Notes: generated from the sequence alone by a model not told the origin. A DNA stretch of 58,669 nt from CAZNKU01 sp045545235 (GCA_045545235.1 JAZQAN010000045.1:1-58669), one strand, 5' to 3'; positions 36,308 to 45,690 are shown, counted from the stretch's first letter. Program-made: numbers and translations.

Positions 36308-36490
36308 ATGTGGACTGTGGTTTATACGGCTCAGGACAAGGATATTTCAGATAATTTGTGTAAAGCTTTACGCAAAAAGGAAATTCTTGTAAAAATTATC
36401 GGTGCCGCAAGCGAAAATAAGTTTGATATTCTGGTTCCCTCTACAGAGGTTGAGGAAGCCCATGAAATATTGATTGATATGACTTTTTGA
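36308..36490 (+). CDS. DUF2007-like small protein
   Basis: 60 residues from the ATG at 36308 (GGAGG site). The pattern WTVVYTAQDKDISDNLCKALRKKEILVKI...FDILVPSTEVEEAHEIL is a ferredoxin-like beta-alpha-beta of the DUF2007 (putative signal-transducing, PII-like) type. It sits 14 bases before pfkA. Confidence 0.65.
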   Translation: MWTVVYTAQDKDISDNLCKALRKKEILVKIIGAASENKFDILVPSTEVEEAHEILIDMTF

Positions 36491-36504
36491 TTGGAGGTTT
36501 TGGG

Positions 36505-37482
36505 ATGAAAAACAAGGTTCATTGCATAGGCGTGTTGACAAGCGGTGGTGATGCTCCGGGTATGAATGCTGCCATTCGTGCAGTCGTGCGTGCTTCAAAG
36601 TATTACGGCATAAGAGTAATGGGTATTAAAAACGGTTATGAAGGCTTGCTTCATGGTGATGTTTTTGAAATGGATGCCCGATTTGTTTCTGAAACTATGC
36701 AAAGAGGCGGTACAATCTTAAAGACTGCGAGATGTACGGAATTTAAAGAAATAGAGGGTGTACGACGCGGTATAAACGAGGCAAGATATTTTGGTATAGA
36801 CGGTCTTGTTGTTATTGGTGGTGACGGTTCATTCCGCGGTGCAAGGGATTTGTGCCAGGAAGGTCTGCCTACAATAGGTATACCCGGTACAATAGATAAT
36901 GACATTCCATATACAGAATATACAATAGGCTTTGATACTGCTATTAATACTGCTATGGAGGCAGTGGATAAAATAAGAGATACCGCCAACAGTCACAGCC
37001 GTTGTAATATAATTAAGGTAATGGGAAGAAATTCAGGTAACATTGCTCTTAATGTGGGTATTGCATCAGGTGCAGAGGCAATCCTTATTCCTGAAAAGGA
37101 AATAAATTTTGAAGAGGACATTATAAAACCTATTGAACAGGGCAGAAACAGAAATAAAAAACATTTTATTATAATTCTTGCCGAAGGTGTTAAAACCGAA
37201 GCTTCTGAACTTGAAAAACACATTCAGGAAGAAACAGGCATTGAAACAAGAACAACAATACTTGGTTATCTTCAGCGTGGAGGAAGTCCTACTGTTCTTG
37301 ACCGTGTGCGTGCAAGTGAAATGGGTGTACGTGCAGTTCAGATGCTTAAAGAGGGCGTTGGAAACAGAGTTATCGGTGTTAAAAACAGCGAGATATATGA
37401 TATTGACATTTTTGAAGCTTTGTCAATGGAAAATAAACCTCGAGAAGATTTGATTGAACTTTCAAAAATATTGTCTATTTAA
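36505..37482 (+). CDS. pfkA: 6-phosphofructokinase
   Basis: 325 residues from the ATG at 36505 after GGAGG. GVLTSGGDAPGMNAAIRA opens the ATP site, VIGGDGSFRGA gives the glycine-rich loop, and GIPGTIDNDI holds the catalytic aspartate. Later GRNSGNIALNVG and LGYLQRGGSPT bind fructose-6-phosphate and the effector. It is the ATP-dependent, allosteric bacterial form. TTG-type frame noise upstream is not a start. Confidence 0.97.
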   Translation: MKNKVHCIGVLTSGGDAPGMNAAIRAVVRASKYYGIRVMGIKNGYEGLLHGDVFEMDARFVSETMQRGGTILKTARCTEFKEIEGVRRGINEARYFGIDGLVVIGGDGSFRGARDLCQEGLPTIGIPGTIDNDIPYTEYTIGFDTAINTAMEAVDKIRDTANSHSRCNIIKVMGRNSGNIALNVGIASGAEAILIPEKEINFEEDIIKPIEQGRNRNKKHFIIILAEGVKTEASELEKHIQEETGIETRTTILGYLQRGGSPTVLDRVRASEMGVRAVQMLKEGVGNRVIGVKNSEIYDIDIFEALSMENKPREDLIELSKILSI

Positions 37483-37494
37483 GGAAGTGCTTTT

Positions 37495-38028
37495 TTGAAT
37501 ATTCCAAATTTATTGTCACTTTTAAGATTACTGTTGATACCTGTATTTACATATGAATTTATTGTTTGTGATGATTTTTTTACAGCGGGTATATTGCTTG
37601 TTGTTTCAGGTATTACAGATTGTTGTGACGGTTATATTGCAAGAAAATTTAATATGATTACAAATTTAGGTAAAATTCTTGACCCCCTTGCAGATAAGCT
37701 TACTCAGGTTATGGTAGTTTTTTGTCTTGCAATTAAGGATTATCCTTTTATGTGGTACCTGTTTGCATTTCTTATTGTGAAGGATTTGGCGTTGCTGATA
37801 GGCGGAATTGCCCTTTACAAAAAGAAAGATGGTATGGTGTCGTCCAACTGGTTTGGCAAAACAGCAACAATAATTTTTTATGTTACTGTTATTTTTGTTA
37901 CAATATTCAACCAATATATGAATGAATATATCAAAATTGTTGTTGTTGCAGTTATTACAATTGCTTGTGTTGGTGCGCTTTTAGGGTATATTTTTACTTT
38001 TTTTACAAAACATTTGAAAAAAAGTTAA
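37495..38028 (+). CDS. pgsA: CDP-diacylglycerol-glycerol-3-phosphate 3-phosphatidyltransferase
   Basis: 177 residues from the TTG at 37495 after GGAAGTG. The CDP-alcohol motif DGYIARKFNMITNLGKILDPLADK matches DGx2ARx8Gx3Dx3D. About five membrane helices. It makes phosphatidylglycerophosphate from CDP-diacylglycerol and glycerol-3-phosphate. It follows pfkA by 12 bases. Confidence 0.9.
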   Translation: MNIPNLLSLLRLLLIPVFTYEFIVCDDFFTAGILLVVSGITDCCDGYIARKFNMITNLGKILDPLADKLTQVMVVFCLAIKDYPFMWYLFAFLIVKDLALLIGGIALYKKKDGMVSSNWFGKTATIIFYVTVIFVTIFNQYMNEYIKIVVVAVITIACVGALLGYIFTFFTKHLKKS

Positions 38029-38036
38029 AAAAATAC

Positions 38037-38065
38037 TTGCATTGTTTAAAAAAATTTGTTATAAT
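38037..38065 (+). promoter_or_regulatory. Promoter of rpmB
   Basis: TTGCAT, a 17-base spacer and perfect TATAAT, 68 bases before the ATG. Confidence 0.7.
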
Positions 38066-38133
38066 ATAAGACGCTGTATAAAATTTATAAATTTGTGTTA
38101 TTTGTTTTGTGATTATATAAGGAGGTGCGAAGC

Positions 38134-38367
38134 ATGGCAAAGTGTGAAGTATGTGGTAAGGGTGTAGCTTTTGGTATAAAAGTCAGCCATTCACACAGAA
38201 GAAGCAATAGAATGTGGAAGCCAAACATCAAAAGAGTTAGAGCCATCGTTAACGGTGAGCATAAAAGAGTTTATGTATGTACACGTTGCTTGCGTTCAGG
38301 TAAGGTAGAACGTAACTACGGTAGTGCTGCTCCTGTTGCAGCAGAGGCAATTGTTGCTGCAGAATAA
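38134..38367 (+). CDS. rpmB: Ribosomal protein L28
   Basis: 77 residues from the ATG at 38134 (AGGAGGTG). AKCEVCGKGVAFG and VCTRCLRSGKV supply four cysteines, the zinc-binding C+ form. HSHRRSNRMWKPNIKRVR is the L28 core. The last 15 residues are an alanine/valine-rich tail (SAAPVAAEAIVAAE) beyond the usual 62-65-residue length. Confidence 0.96.
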   Translation: MAKCEVCGKGVAFGIKVSHSHRRSNRMWKPNIKRVRAIVNGEHKRVYVCTRCLRSGKVERNYGSAAPVAAEAIVAAE

Positions 38368-38400
38368 TATTGATGTTAATTATTAATACTGACACATATA

Positions 38401-38428
38401 ACCGCTGATGTAAAATCGGCGGTTTTTG
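38401..38428 (+). terminator. Terminator after rpmB
   Basis: ACCGCTGAT / ATCGGCGGT stem (one G-T pair), 5-base loop, then TTTTT. Confidence 0.85.
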
Positions 38429-38521
38429 CTTTTTGTAAATTTATTTGTAGCATTTTGTGTAAATCAACATATTATAGTATTGAACGTAATTTTTAATACT
38501 TATTTATGGAGGTTGACACTT

Positions 38522-39325
38522 ATGAGTGATGTTACAAGACCTAACTGTGATTTTAAAGACGGTGTATGTATTCACACTGACCAGGTTTATGATTCCTGCA
38601 GGGAAAAAGACTGCCTTGAGGATTTGCAGGTTATTTTAACTGCAGAAGGTCAGTGTATTGTAGACCAGGCAATAAACGTAAAGGTTAAAAGTGCGGAAGT
38701 TATATGGGTATTTACCGATTTGGAACCCGTACCATTCAACAAGGGCTTTTTTACGGTTGATGTAAAATATTTCTTCAGAGTTGTTCTTGATGTGTTCCGT
38801 GGTGTTGGTCAGCCTACTCAGGTTGAAGGTCTTGCAACCTATGATAAAAAAGTTATTCTTTTTGGTTCGGAAGGTAATTCAAAAGCATTTTCTTCAGCAT
38901 ATAACCCCGGAAATCAGATGCCTGTTATGTGGAAGAAAAATAATCTTCCAAAGGCAGTTGTAGAGGTTGTTGAACCTATTGCTCTTTCGGCAAGAATAGT
39001 TGATGCATCTGATAAATGCTGTTGTTGCTGCTGTGATGTTTCAAGCATTCCCGATTCTATTTGCGGATGCTTTAATCAGGAACTTGTTGTGCCTTCAAAC
39101 GACCGCAAAATACTTGTTACTCTGGGTATTTTTACAATAATTAAAATTGAACGTAATGTTCAGCTTTTAATTCCGGCAATTGACTTTTGTATTCCTACAA
39201 AGGAATGTACTACTGCCACAGAACAAAATCCATGTGAATTGTTTAATTCATTAAGATTCCCGATGGATGAATTTTTTCCGCCACAGCGTGGAGATTTTGA
39301 CGATAATGACTGCTGTTGCAGGTAG
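38522..39325 (+). CDS. Cysteine-rich, probable sporulation-associated protein
   Basis: 267 residues from the ATG at 38522 after GGAGG; an upstream in-frame extension is not used. Ordered conserved blocks: CIHTDQVYDSCREKDCLEDL, a beta-rich core VWVF-like DLEPVPFNKGFFTVDVKYFF, EGLATYDKKVILFGSEG, then a hexacysteine run (SDKCCCCCCD) near residue 165, and a CCCR end. It closely resembles proteins found across spore-forming Clostridia, so a spore coat or spore-structure role is inferred. CATATTATA at 38468 is a possible sporulation sigma -10 but its -35 is weak. Confidence 0.7.
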   Translation: MSDVTRPNCDFKDGVCIHTDQVYDSCREKDCLEDLQVILTAEGQCIVDQAINVKVKSAEVIWVFTDLEPVPFNKGFFTVDVKYFFRVVLDVFRGVGQPTQVEGLATYDKKVILFGSEGNSKAFSSAYNPGNQMPVMWKKNNLPKAVVEVVEPIALSARIVDASDKCCCCCCDVSSIPDSICGCFNQELVVPSNDRKILVTLGIFTIIKIERNVQLLIPAIDFCIPTKECTTATEQNPCELFNSLRFPMDEFFPPQRGDFDDNDCCCR

Positions 39326-39329
39326 ATGT

Positions 39330-39361
39330 AAAAATCACAAGGATATATCCTTGTGATTTTT
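39330..39361 (+). terminator. Terminator after the Cys-rich gene
   Basis: A perfect 32-base palindrome: AAAAATCACAAGGATA and its complement, ending in a T-rich run, 4 bases past the stop. Confidence 0.85.
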
Positions 39362-39467
39362 ATTTTTTTGTGGTAAAATAAAAATATAAAATTTTTAAAA
39401 TAAATTACAACATTTTTGCCTTTTTAATTGTATTAATATTGAAAGGACTTTTCCGGGGGTGACATAT

Positions 39468-39962
39468 TTGAGTAATTCAACGTTGCGTACGGACGAAGAA
39501 ATTACCCGGGTTTATGAAAAATATGTGGATACAGTCTATAGAGTTTGCTTTATGCTGCTTAAAAATGCATCTGAAACTGAAGATGCAACACAAAATGTAT
39601 TTATAAAATATATGCGTGACGGAACGGAATTTGCATCTGATGAGCATTTAAAGGCGTGGCTTATTGTTACGGCACAGAATGAATGTAAGAATATGCTTAA
39701 GCATTGGTTCAGGGCAAAACGTGATAACATAGAAGATGTTCCTGAAGCAAGCTATGTGGATGATGACAGTAAAAAGGATTTGCTTGAAAAAGTATTTTCT
39801 CTTGATGAAAAATACAGGCTTCCAATATATCTGTATTACTATGAGGGTTATTCCACATCCGAAATTTCTGAAATCTTAAGTACCAAGCATTCTACCGTGC
39901 GTACATACATGGCAAAGGGTAGAGAAAAGTTAAAAATATTACTGGAGGAGGAAGAGTTATGA
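39468..39962 (+). CDS. ECF-type RNA polymerase sigma factor
   Basis: 164 residues from the TTG at 39468, six bases after GGGGGTGA; an in-frame GTG at 39459 sits in that site. Region 2 (ITRVYEKYVDTVYRVCFMLLKNASETEDATQNVFIKYM) and region 4 (EKYRLPIYLYYYEGYSTSEISEILSTKHSTVRTYMAKGREKLKILL) are clear. It overlaps the anti-sigma-like gene by 4 bases. Its targets probably include its own operon. Confidence 0.92.
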   Translation: MSNSTLRTDEEITRVYEKYVDTVYRVCFMLLKNASETEDATQNVFIKYMRDGTEFASDEHLKAWLIVTAQNECKNMLKHWFRAKRDNIEDVPEASYVDDDSKKDLLEKVFSLDEKYRLPIYLYYYEGYSTSEISEILSTKHSTVRTYMAKGREKLKILLEEEEL

Positions 39963-41257
39963 ATATGGAAGAACTGAATTCCTGTTTTGACAGCATAACT
40001 CCTACTAAAGAGCAGAAAAGCAAAATGCTTGATGCTGTTATGAAGGCTAAAGTTAAGCCTGTTAAGGCAGTAAAATTAAATAAATACAAATATTTGTCTG
40101 CTGTGGCTGCAGTGTTGGTAATTGGTGTTTTTGCAATTGCATATTCAAATATGGGCAGTGTTGAAGATGATTTGTATTTACCTGAAGTTGCAGTTGAAGA
40201 CTCAAACACAAAAGGAGAAACATCGAATGATGAAAATGAGGCAATTTCAGTTGATGTAAATTATGAACAGAATGACGAAAAATACAGTGATGATAACAAA
40301 AGCACTGGTGGCAAAAAGTCTGCTCTTACCGAAGCAGTCAAAATAAATTATCCTGAATTAGAAGAGAATGTAAAAACCGGTGTAAATACTTTGCCGAAAA
40401 CAAAAAATGCGAAAAAATCAAATGAAGGTGTTCAACCAAAAAACGGTGCAGCTTCACAATCCATTGACAACACTAATAAAAATCAGTCAGTTAACAATGT
40501 GGTAACAGATGAAAAAAAATCCGAAACTGATTTAAATAATGTGGCAGTACCCCAAACGACTCCAAAAACAGTTCCAGAACCTGAAACAACCCCGAAGGTT
40601 GCTGACGTAAGTCCAAAAACAGTTCCGGAGCCTGAAACAACCCCGAAGGTTGCTGACGTAAGTCCAAAAAAAGTTCCGGAACCTGAAACAACACCGGAAG
40701 TTTCTGACGTAAGTCCAAAAACAGTTTCAGAACCTGTAACTGTATCAGAACCGTCTGTAGTAAGTGAAACGATTCCTGATGCTAATCCTGAAACAACTGA
40801 AGTGACAGATGAAACAAATGAGGATATTGGTGTTTCACGTGCGTCAGGTGGTGGCGGAGGTTCTGCATGTGGAGGTTTTGCACTTTATACCATTGACACA
40901 GACCTTGATTATATAAATAATCACGATGTATTTTCCGCACTTTTTCCTTCTTGTCCGGCAGATGGCTTTGAGCTTGAATATGCACGAAGGTCTTTGCCTG
41001 AGAAAGCTAACAGCGTTACTGCAGATTTTGTGTCAGAAGACGGCAGGCGTATATCAGTGTTCATTAAAAAGAAGGATGAATTTAGATTTTATACTTCTGC
41101 AGTTACATTGGAACAGGTAAAAACTATGATTTTTGACAGCTATTCGGAATTTATGGTTGATTGCGGAGATTATTACGTAGAATATTTTGTGTATGGAGAA
41201 TTTGAAAATTCAGAAGAAATTTATAAAATGGTTAAATCATCAGCTTATTTTAATTAA
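39959..41257 (+). CDS. Membrane anti-sigma-like protein with Pro/Thr/Glu repeats
   Basis: 432 residues. A short cytoplasmic segment (1-42, PTKEQKSKMLDAVM) resembles the sigma-binding part of clostridial anti-sigma proteins. A single helix at about 44-62 follows. The outer part has an acidic linker, three 17-residue repeats (PKTVPEPETTPKVADVS) and a C-terminal sensor-like domain (about 300-432) with a glycine-rich start and a conserved cysteine-bearing DCGDYYVEYFVYGEF. The next gene encodes a wall-anchored SLH protein, so the outer domain may report on surface state. Confidence 0.7.
   Translation: MNMEELNSCFDSITPTKEQKSKMLDAVMKAKVKPVKAVKLNKYKYLSAVAAVLVIGVFAIAYSNMGSVEDDLYLPEVAVEDSNTKGETSNDENEAISVDVNYEQNDEKYSDDNKSTGGKKSALTEAVKINYPELEENVKTGVNTLPKTKNAKKSNEGVQPKNGAASQSIDNTNKNQSVNNVVTDEKKSETDLNNVAVPQTTPKTVPEPETTPKVADVSPKTVPEPETTPKVADVSPKKVPEPETTPEVSDVSPKTVSEPVTVSEPSVVSETIPDANPETTEVTDETNEDIGVSRASGGGGGSACGGFALYTIDTDLDYINNHDVFSALFPSCPADGFELEYARRSLPEKANSVTADFVSEDGRRISVFIKKKDEFRFYTSAVTLEQVKTMIFDSYSEFMVDCGDYYVEYFVYGEFENSEEIYKMVKSSAYFN
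40562..40750 (+). repeat. 51-base in-frame tandem repeats
   Basis: Three 17-codon units at 40562-40612, 40613-40663 and 40664-40714, then a partial fourth. Units 1 and 2 differ at only a couple of bases, so copy-number change by slippage is likely. Confidence 0.9.
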
Positions 41258-41273
41258 AGAGGAGATGGACTTT

Positions 41274-43346
41274 ATGAAAAAAATTATCAGCCTGGTACTT
41301 TGTGTATTGTTAGTTATTAGCTGTATTCCTGCACTTGCGGATGTTGACTCTTCTGCAAAAATGCAGTCGGTTTTAATTAATGTAAAATCCAAGGTGGATA
41401 TTCCTGAAAAATTTTCAGAGTTTACTCCATATTCAAATGAATATGACGGCAAATTATCTTATGAATTTAACTGGCAGACAGAAGATGAAAAATCATATAT
41501 CAGTGTAAGTTGTGACAGTGAGGGAAGAATTAACAGATATTATTCGTTTGATAATTCTTTAAAATCGGTAAAGAAGCTTACTTTGCTTTCAAAGGATGAT
41601 ATTGTTGATTTTGCAAAGAAGTTTATGGAAAAAGCAGTTCCTGAAGGCTTTGAAAATGCCGATGATACACTTTTGTTTGATGAATCTTCCTGGTATGTAA
41701 ACGGAAATTCATACAGATTTAAGTTTGAAAGATATTATAAAAATGGTTATATAAAAGATAATTACATTGACTTTCGTATTGAGGTATATGATGATGTTGC
41801 TTATGTAAAGAGTATGAATGTGTATTGTGATTATGAATATGATGGCGAATTTTTATACAACGATGAATTTGTTCCTCCCCTTAATCAGCACAATCTTTTA
41901 ACAGAATATAACAAAAAATTTCCTCTTGAATTAATATACAAAGATGTTTATACATACGGTGATGATGATGATACAAAAACCGCTTTGGTTTATCAGTTTA
42001 CAGGAGGCGGCTATATCAGCACAATTACTAATGAAGAACTTAAAGAAGATGAAAATGCGGAAGTTTACGGTGGTGCAGGCGGTGGTTCGGTAAACGGTGC
42101 ATTAAAGGAAGATATGGCTGCGGATTCTGTTGTGCTTACCGATAAGGAATTAAAAGAGCTTGAAAATGTGGAAGAATTGATTTCAAAGGAAGATGCAGAC
42201 AAAATTATAAAAGCCCTGCCACATATAGACCTTGAACGTAATATGACAATTTCATCATACAGAATAAACAGACAAGATGACAAATACATAATTTATATCA
42301 GCTATGAAAGAAAAGACGACTACAAATATCTTTCTGCAACTCTTGAGGGTGAAACAGGCAAAATTCTTAATATATATTCCTCGGGCAGATATGATAATGA
42401 AGAAACAACAATTTCTGATGCTCAGAAAAAAACAGCACTTAAAAAGGTTGAAGAATTTATTAAAAAGGTTGCTCCTTTGGAATTTTCACAGTGTAAAAAA
42501 CAGGAAGACAGCAATTATTCTTATACATACAACATAAGCTATGACCGCTATGTAAATGACATACGTTATGTAAATGATGGCATTGACGTAAGCTTCAATG
42601 TAAAAACAGGTAAGGTTACAAGCTACAGACTTGACTTTGAAGAAGATAAGGTTTTTGGTAATCCGTCAGGAGTTATTTCTGCCGAAAAGGCTGTTGAAGA
42701 GTTTTCAAAAACTAATCCTGTAAAAGAAATATATATAATGAATGACGGTAAGTATCAGCAGAGTTATACTGTTTTGAATCAAAATATTCAGCTTGATGCT
42801 TTTACGGGCAAAGAGTATAAGGAAAAAACATATTCCGAAAATAAAAACTACGAATATTCCGACATTAAAGGACATTGGGCTGAAGAAAAAATAAACAAGC
42901 TTTCTGAAATACAGATAGGCTTTGAGGGCGAAAAATTTAACCCCGATGCTCCAATCAGTCAGTATGATTTGTTAAGACTTTTTGGTGCAGGTGTTTATTA
43001 TCAGGATTATATAACATATTCCGAAGAAATACTTTATGAACAACTTATATATAGCAACATCCTGACAGAAGAGGATAAAAAACCTCAGGCACAGGTGCTT
43101 CGTGAAGATGCATTTGTGTTTATGGTTAAAATGGACGGGCTTGATAAAGTTGCAAAATTATCCGACATATTCAAGGTTGAATATGCAGACGGCAATTTGC
43201 TTTCTGAAGGCAAAATAGGCTACCCTGCAATACTTACCGGTATGGGGATAATATGCGGAAACGGCGGATATTTAAAACCTAAAACACCTATTACAAGGGC
43301 AGAGGCTGCAGTTATGGTTTATAACTATATGATAAAAGAAAATTAG
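41274..43346 (+). CDS. Secreted YcdB/PepSY-like protein with C-terminal SLH domains
   Basis: 690 residues from the ATG at 41274 after GAGGAG. Signal peptide 1-22 (ISCIPALA). Residues about 25-540 contain two YcdB/YcdC-type repeats (KLSYEFNWQTEDEKSYISVSCDSEGRI... and later YNISYDRYVNDIRYVN), similar to PepSY-like propeptide domains. Residues 545-690 hold SLH modules (YSDIKGHWAEEKINKLSEIQI, LTGMGIICGNGGYLKPKTPITRAEAAVMVYNYM) that bind pyruvylated wall polysaccharide. It is third in the sigma operon, a likely target. Confidence 0.8.
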   Translation: MKKIISLVLCVLLVISCIPALADVDSSAKMQSVLINVKSKVDIPEKFSEFTPYSNEYDGKLSYEFNWQTEDEKSYISVSCDSEGRINRYYSFDNSLKSVKKLTLLSKDDIVDFAKKFMEKAVPEGFENADDTLLFDESSWYVNGNSYRFKFERYYKNGYIKDNYIDFRIEVYDDVAYVKSMNVYCDYEYDGEFLYNDEFVPPLNQHNLLTEYNKKFPLELIYKDVYTYGDDDDTKTALVYQFTGGGYISTITNEELKEDENAEVYGGAGGGSVNGALKEDMAADSVVLTDKELKELENVEELISKEDADKIIKALPHIDLERNMTISSYRINRQDDKYIIYISYERKDDYKYLSATLEGETGKILNIYSSGRYDNEETTISDAQKKTALKKVEEFIKKVAPLEFSQCKKQEDSNYSYTYNISYDRYVNDIRYVNDGIDVSFNVKTGKVTSYRLDFEEDKVFGNPSGVISAEKAVEEFSKTNPVKEIYIMNDGKYQQSYTVLNQNIQLDAFTGKEYKEKTYSENKNYEYSDIKGHWAEEKINKLSEIQIGFEGEKFNPDAPISQYDLLRLFGAGVYYQDYITYSEEILYEQLIYSNILTEEDKKPQAQVLREDAFVFMVKMDGLDKVAKLSDIFKVEYADGNLLSEGKIGYPAILTGMGIICGNGGYLKPKTPITRAEAAVMVYNYMIKEN

Positions 43347-43363
43347 ATAATATAAGGTGTTGC

Positions 43364-43375
43364 ATTGGTACTAAT
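43364..43375. promoter_or_regulatory. 12-base near-palindrome ATTGGTACTAAT
   Basis: One base from the perfect palindrome at 51688-51699. Both lie just after stop codons; role unknown. Confidence 0.2.
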
Positions 43376-43380
43376 GTAAT

Positions 43381-43413
43381 AAAAATCACACTTCATATAG
43401 AAGTGTGATTTTT
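43381..43413. terminator. Bidirectional terminator
   Basis: AAAAATCACACTTC / GAAGTGTGATTTTT with a short AT loop, between the SLH gene and the convergent serA. Confidence 0.85.
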
Positions 43414-43423
43414 TTATGTCTAA

Positions 43424-44575
43424 TTATTTAATTACTCTTACTGAAAGTAAACCGTCAAAGCTGATATCTGCTTCACTCATTTCGTGGTCTACATCAACGA
43501 TGGTATAAGCATAGTCGCCACGGCTTTTGTTAATCATATTTTCGATGTTAACCTGTTTGTCAGCGAAATATGAACTTATCTGGCTTATCATATTAGGAAT
43601 GTTTCTGTGTACAAGACAAATTCGAACATCAGTTGAACGTTCCATAACGCATTTTGGCATATTAACAGAGTTTACGATATTACCGTTTTCAAGGAAATCT
43701 ATAAGCTCGTCAGCAGCCATAACAGCACAGTTATCTTCACTTTCAGGTGTAGAAGCACCAAGGTGAGGAATAGCAATAACGTTTTCTTTGTTAATCATAT
43801 CTGCGCTTGGGAAATCTGTTACATATTTTGCAACCTTACCGCTTTCAATTGCTGAAAGAATAGCTTCTGAATTAACAAGCTCACCTCTTGCAAAGTTAAG
43901 AATACGAACGCCGTCTTTCATTTCTGCAATTGTTTCGGCGTTGATTGTATCTCTTGTAGAATCGTTAAGAGGTACGTGTATTGTAATGTAATCGCACTGT
44001 TCAAAAATTTCTTTTAATGATGATGCTTTATGTACTGCTCTTGAAAGGCTCCATGCAGCATCTACAGAAATGTATGGGTCGTAACCGATAACGTCCATAC
44101 CAAGTGCATAAGCAGAGTTACATACCAAAACGCCTATAGCACCAAGACCAATAACACCAAGTTTTTTACCCTTTATTTCGGGACCTACAAACTGAGATTT
44201 ACCCTTTTCAACAACCTTGCCGATGTTGTCGCCTTCATCTGTAAGTGTTGATGCCCAGTTAATAGATTCAACAATCTTTCTTGAAGAAAGAAGAATACCT
44301 GCAATAACAAGCTCTTTAACAGCATTTGCATTTGCACCAGGTGTGTTGAAAACTACAATACCCTGTTCACTGCATTTGTCAAGTGGAATGTTATTTACAC
44401 CTGCACCTGCACGTGCAATAGCTCTTACACTCTTTGGAATATCCATATCGTGCATATTAAAGCTTCTTAGCATTATTGCATCGGGATTTTCAATTTCATC
44501 ACCGTATTTGTAGTTATCGCTAAAACGGTCCATACCGATATTTGAAATTTTGTTTAAAGTTTTAATATTATACAT
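43424..44575 (-). CDS. serA: D-3-phosphoglycerate dehydrogenase
   Basis: 383 residues. NAD fold GKKLGVIGLGAIGVLVCNSAYALGMDVIGYDP; catalytic arginine/glutamate/histidine in NFARGELVN, SPESEDN-like PHLGASTPESEDN. A C-terminal ACT-like domain (about 315-383) probably senses serine. It oxidises 3-phosphoglycerate to start serine synthesis. It is last gene of the minus-strand operon with serC 14 bases upstream. Confidence 0.95.
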   Translation of the reverse strand: MYNIKTLNKISNIGMDRFSDNYKYGDEIENPDAIMLRSFNMHDMDIPKSVRAIARAGAGVNNIPLDKCSEQGIVVFNTPGANANAVKELVIAGILLSSRKIVESINWASTLTDEGDNIGKVVEKGKSQFVGPEIKGKKLGVIGLGAIGVLVCNSAYALGMDVIGYDPYISVDAAWSLSRAVHKASSLKEIFEQCDYITIHVPLNDSTRDTINAETIAEMKDGVRILNFARGELVNSEAILSAIESGKVAKYVTDFPSADMINKENVIAIPHLGASTPESEDNCAVMAADELIDFLENGNIVNSVNMPKCVMERSTDVRICLVHRNIPNMISQISSYFADKQVNIENMINKSRGDYAYTIVDVDHEMSEADISFDGLLSVRVIK

Positions 44576-44589
44576 TTTTATATCCTCAC

Positions 44590-45669
44590 TTAGTTATTAG
44601 CTTCAAATTCTTTCATAAATTCTACAAGAGCTTCAACACCCTCAACAGGCATAGCGTTGTAAATACTTGCTCTCATACCACCTACTGAACGGTGACCTTT
44701 TAGGTTTACAAAGCCCTTTTCTGTAGCTTCTTTAATGAATTTTGCGTTAAGCTCATCTGAATCTGTAACAAACGGAATGTTCATCAAAGAACGGTCTTCC
44801 TTAACAACTGTACCCCTGAACATTTTTGAAGAATCAAGGAAATCATAAAGTAATTTAGCTTTCTTTTCGTTAATTTTCTGAATAGCTGATACACCGCCCT
44901 GTTCTTTAATCCATTCAAGAACAAGCTTCATAATGTATATGCCGTATGTAGGAGGTGTATTGTACATTGAGCCGTTTTCAACGTGAATGTTGTAGTTAAA
45001 CATTGTAGGAGTAATATCCATACATTCACCAAGTAAATCTTCACGTACAATAACAAGTGTTACACCTGCAGGACCAAGATTTTTCTGAGCACCTGCAATA
45101 AGACAACCGAATTTTGTAACGTCAAGTTCTTCACTAAGGATACAAGATGAAATATCACCGATAAGAGGAACATCACCTGTATCAGGAAGTTCATTGAATT
45201 TTGTACCGTATATTGTGTTGTTTACACAGATGTAGAAATAGTCTGCATCCTTTGAAAATGTTGATTTGTCAAGCTTTGGAATGTAGCTGAAAGTTTTGTC
45301 AGCAGAAGAAGCAACTCTGTTAACTTCAACATATCTTTCAGCTTCTTCAGCAGCTTTTTTAGCCCACTGACCTGTGATGACAATATCAATTTTTTTGTTT
45401 TTTGTAGCAAGGTTCATAGGTACCATTGTAAACTGGCTTGATGCACCACCCTGAAGGAAAAGTACCTTATAGTTGTCAGGAATGTTCATAAGCTCTCTTA
45501 CCAAAGCTTCACACCCGTTGATAATAGCCTCATAAGGCTTTGAGCGGTGGCTCATTTCCATAACACTCATACCGGAACCATTGCAGTTTAGCATTTCATC
45601 CGCTGCTCTTTTTAAAACTGATTCAGGTAACATAGACGGACCTGCTGAAAAATTGTAAACTCTTTCCAT
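44590..45669 (-). CDS. serC: Phosphoserine aminotransferase
   Basis: 359 residues from the ATG at 45669, after AAGGAGATG; an ATG at 45678 overlaps that site. N-terminal YNFSAGPSMLPESVL is diagnostic; the PLP lysine is in LIAGAQKNLGPAGVTLVIV. It makes phosphoserine from 3-phosphohydroxypyruvate. No phosphoserine phosphatase gene is adjacent. Confidence 0.97.
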   Translation of the reverse strand: MERVYNFSAGPSMLPESVLKRAADEMLNCNGSGMSVMEMSHRSKPYEAIINGCEALVRELMNIPDNYKVLFLQGGASSQFTMVPMNLATKNKKIDIVITGQWAKKAAEEAERYVEVNRVASSADKTFSYIPKLDKSTFSKDADYFYICVNNTIYGTKFNELPDTGDVPLIGDISSCILSEELDVTKFGCLIAGAQKNLGPAGVTLVIVREDLLGECMDITPTMFNYNIHVENGSMYNTPPTYGIYIMKLVLEWIKEQGGVSAIQKINEKKAKLLYDFLDSSKMFRGTVVKEDRSLMNIPFVTDSDELNAKFIKEATEKGFVNLKGHRSVGGMRASIYNAMPVEGVEALVEFMKEFEANN

Positions 45670-45690
45670 ATTTAACATCTCCTTAAGATT

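Noticed and set aside
40491..40718. A minus-strand 75-codon repeat protein
   Set aside because: Shadow of the anti-sigma-like repeats; no start signal.
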